Positions 5,717 through 5,977 of a DNA stretch of 5,977 bases are shown one piece after another. Below the pieces are notes generated by a model, which did no database searches, was not told where the DNA came from, and worked only from the letters and a program-made list of their open reading frames with translations. Both the position numbers and the translations under genes were made by a program. Source of the stretch: Candidatus Pacearchaeota archaeon (lineage in GTDB: Archaea > Nanobdellota > Nanobdellia > Pacearchaeales > GW2011-AR1); the NCBI GenBank assembly GCA_002688875.1, contig NZDU01000005.1:1048-7024 (forward strand). The letters run 5' to 3'. Position 1 is the stretch's first letter. Each line of letters begins with the position of its first letter.

Positions 5717-5977
5717 ATGAGAATGAGGAAAGATATGATTAGTAGGGAGAAGGTTGGGTTTAGTAGGATTTTGATGGGGGTGTTTTTTATGATGGTTTTG
5801 GGGGTTGGGATTCTGGGGGTTGGAGGGCAAAAAGATGTGGATTTGAAAGATATTAATAATGATGAGACGTGGCGTGATAAAATGGGTGAATTGTACATTC
5901 GGTCTCTTGGTACACTGAATACTGAGGCAGCAGATGATGCTCGTGAGAAGTTTAATGTGGGTTGGAAAGAAGCTGAT
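5717..5977 (+). CDS. Secreted or membrane protein, N-terminal part (runs off right edge)
   Basis: Eighty-seven codons are open to the window edge, so the 3' end is missing. The frame starts one base after the second CISC gene stops, which indicates co-transcription. After a basic start comes a hydrophobic core (about residues 18-36, rich in Gly, Val, Met and Phe) and a likely cut after V-G-G, leaving Q38. The visible mature part (KDVDLKDINNDETW and on) is acidic and helical in character, with no motif I can name. The start codon is uncertain: ATGs at 5717, 5723 and 5735 are in frame, and the last has GAGGA five bases upstream and would give a more usual signal-peptide length. The signal-peptide codons are almost all G/T-ended, so this stretch is C-free and G-run-rich. 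It could be another large surface protein like those in the rest of the locus. Confidence 0.75.
   Translation, partial: MRMRKDMISREKVGFSRILMGVFFMMVLGVGILGVGGQKDVDLKDINNDETWRDKMGELYIRSLGTLNTEAADDAREKFNVGWKEAD
5800..5827 (+). other. Putative G-quadruplex motif in signal-peptide codons
   Basis: Four G-tracts (5800-5804, 5807-5809, 5815-5819, 5825-5827) are separated by loops of 2, 5 and 5 bases, fitting the canonical G3+N1-7 pattern on the coding strand and hence also in the mRNA. A fifth tract lies at 5776-5780. Gly and Val codons with G in the third position create the runs. Confidence 0.5.

Noticed and set aside
5353..5898. Minus-strand open frames of 181 and 69 codons at the right end
   Set aside because: They lie opposite the second CISC gene and the signal-peptide gene. 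Long antisense frames are expected where the sense strand is C-poor and so lacks TCA and CTA. The products are Ile/Asn/Pro-rich with no domain.

Overview
The window looks like part of a low-GC archaeal genome, most likely a DPANN lineage of the Woesearchaeota/Pacearchaeota kind. The reasons are archaeal TATA-like boxes 25-30 bases before start codons (leaderless or near-leaderless mRNAs), short membrane-anchoring N-termini of the form K/R-G-Q-V-S-V-F that resemble archaeal class III (pilin-like) signals, and a small family of 'CISC' membrane proteins whose pattern I associate with such genomes. The taxonomic call is an inference; no rRNA or other marker gene is present.

Layout. Positions 1-272 (minus strand) hold the start of a secreted protein that runs off the left edge. 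A 141-base divergent promoter region (273-413) separates it from six plus-strand genes: a lipoprotein (414-1142), a pilin-like single-pass protein with a CISC motif (1205-1936), a large secreted zinc metallopeptidase of the lethal-factor/PPEP (M34) type (1926-4280), a small type I membrane protein (4282-4881), a second CISC protein paralogous to the first (4912-5715), and the start of another Sec-exported protein that runs off the right edge (5717-5977). Genes 2-4 on the plus strand overlap or abut and probably form one operon. The second CISC gene has its own TATA box and probably starts a second unit with the last gene.

How the genes may work together. All seven products are predicted to be exported, lipidated or membrane-anchored, so this is a cell-surface locus. 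A central protease is flanked by two related, cysteine-bearing membrane anchors and one membrane protein with a predicted beta-rich ectodomain. An envelope proteolysis or cell-contact module is a reasonable hypothesis, but no gene besides the protease has a function I can assign.

Composition. The plus strand is rich in G and T and very poor in C (C-free runs up to 107 bases). The bias persists under the minus-strand gene, so it is a property of the DNA strand rather than of coding direction. No tRNA, rRNA, CRISPR array, insertion sequence or attachment site was seen.
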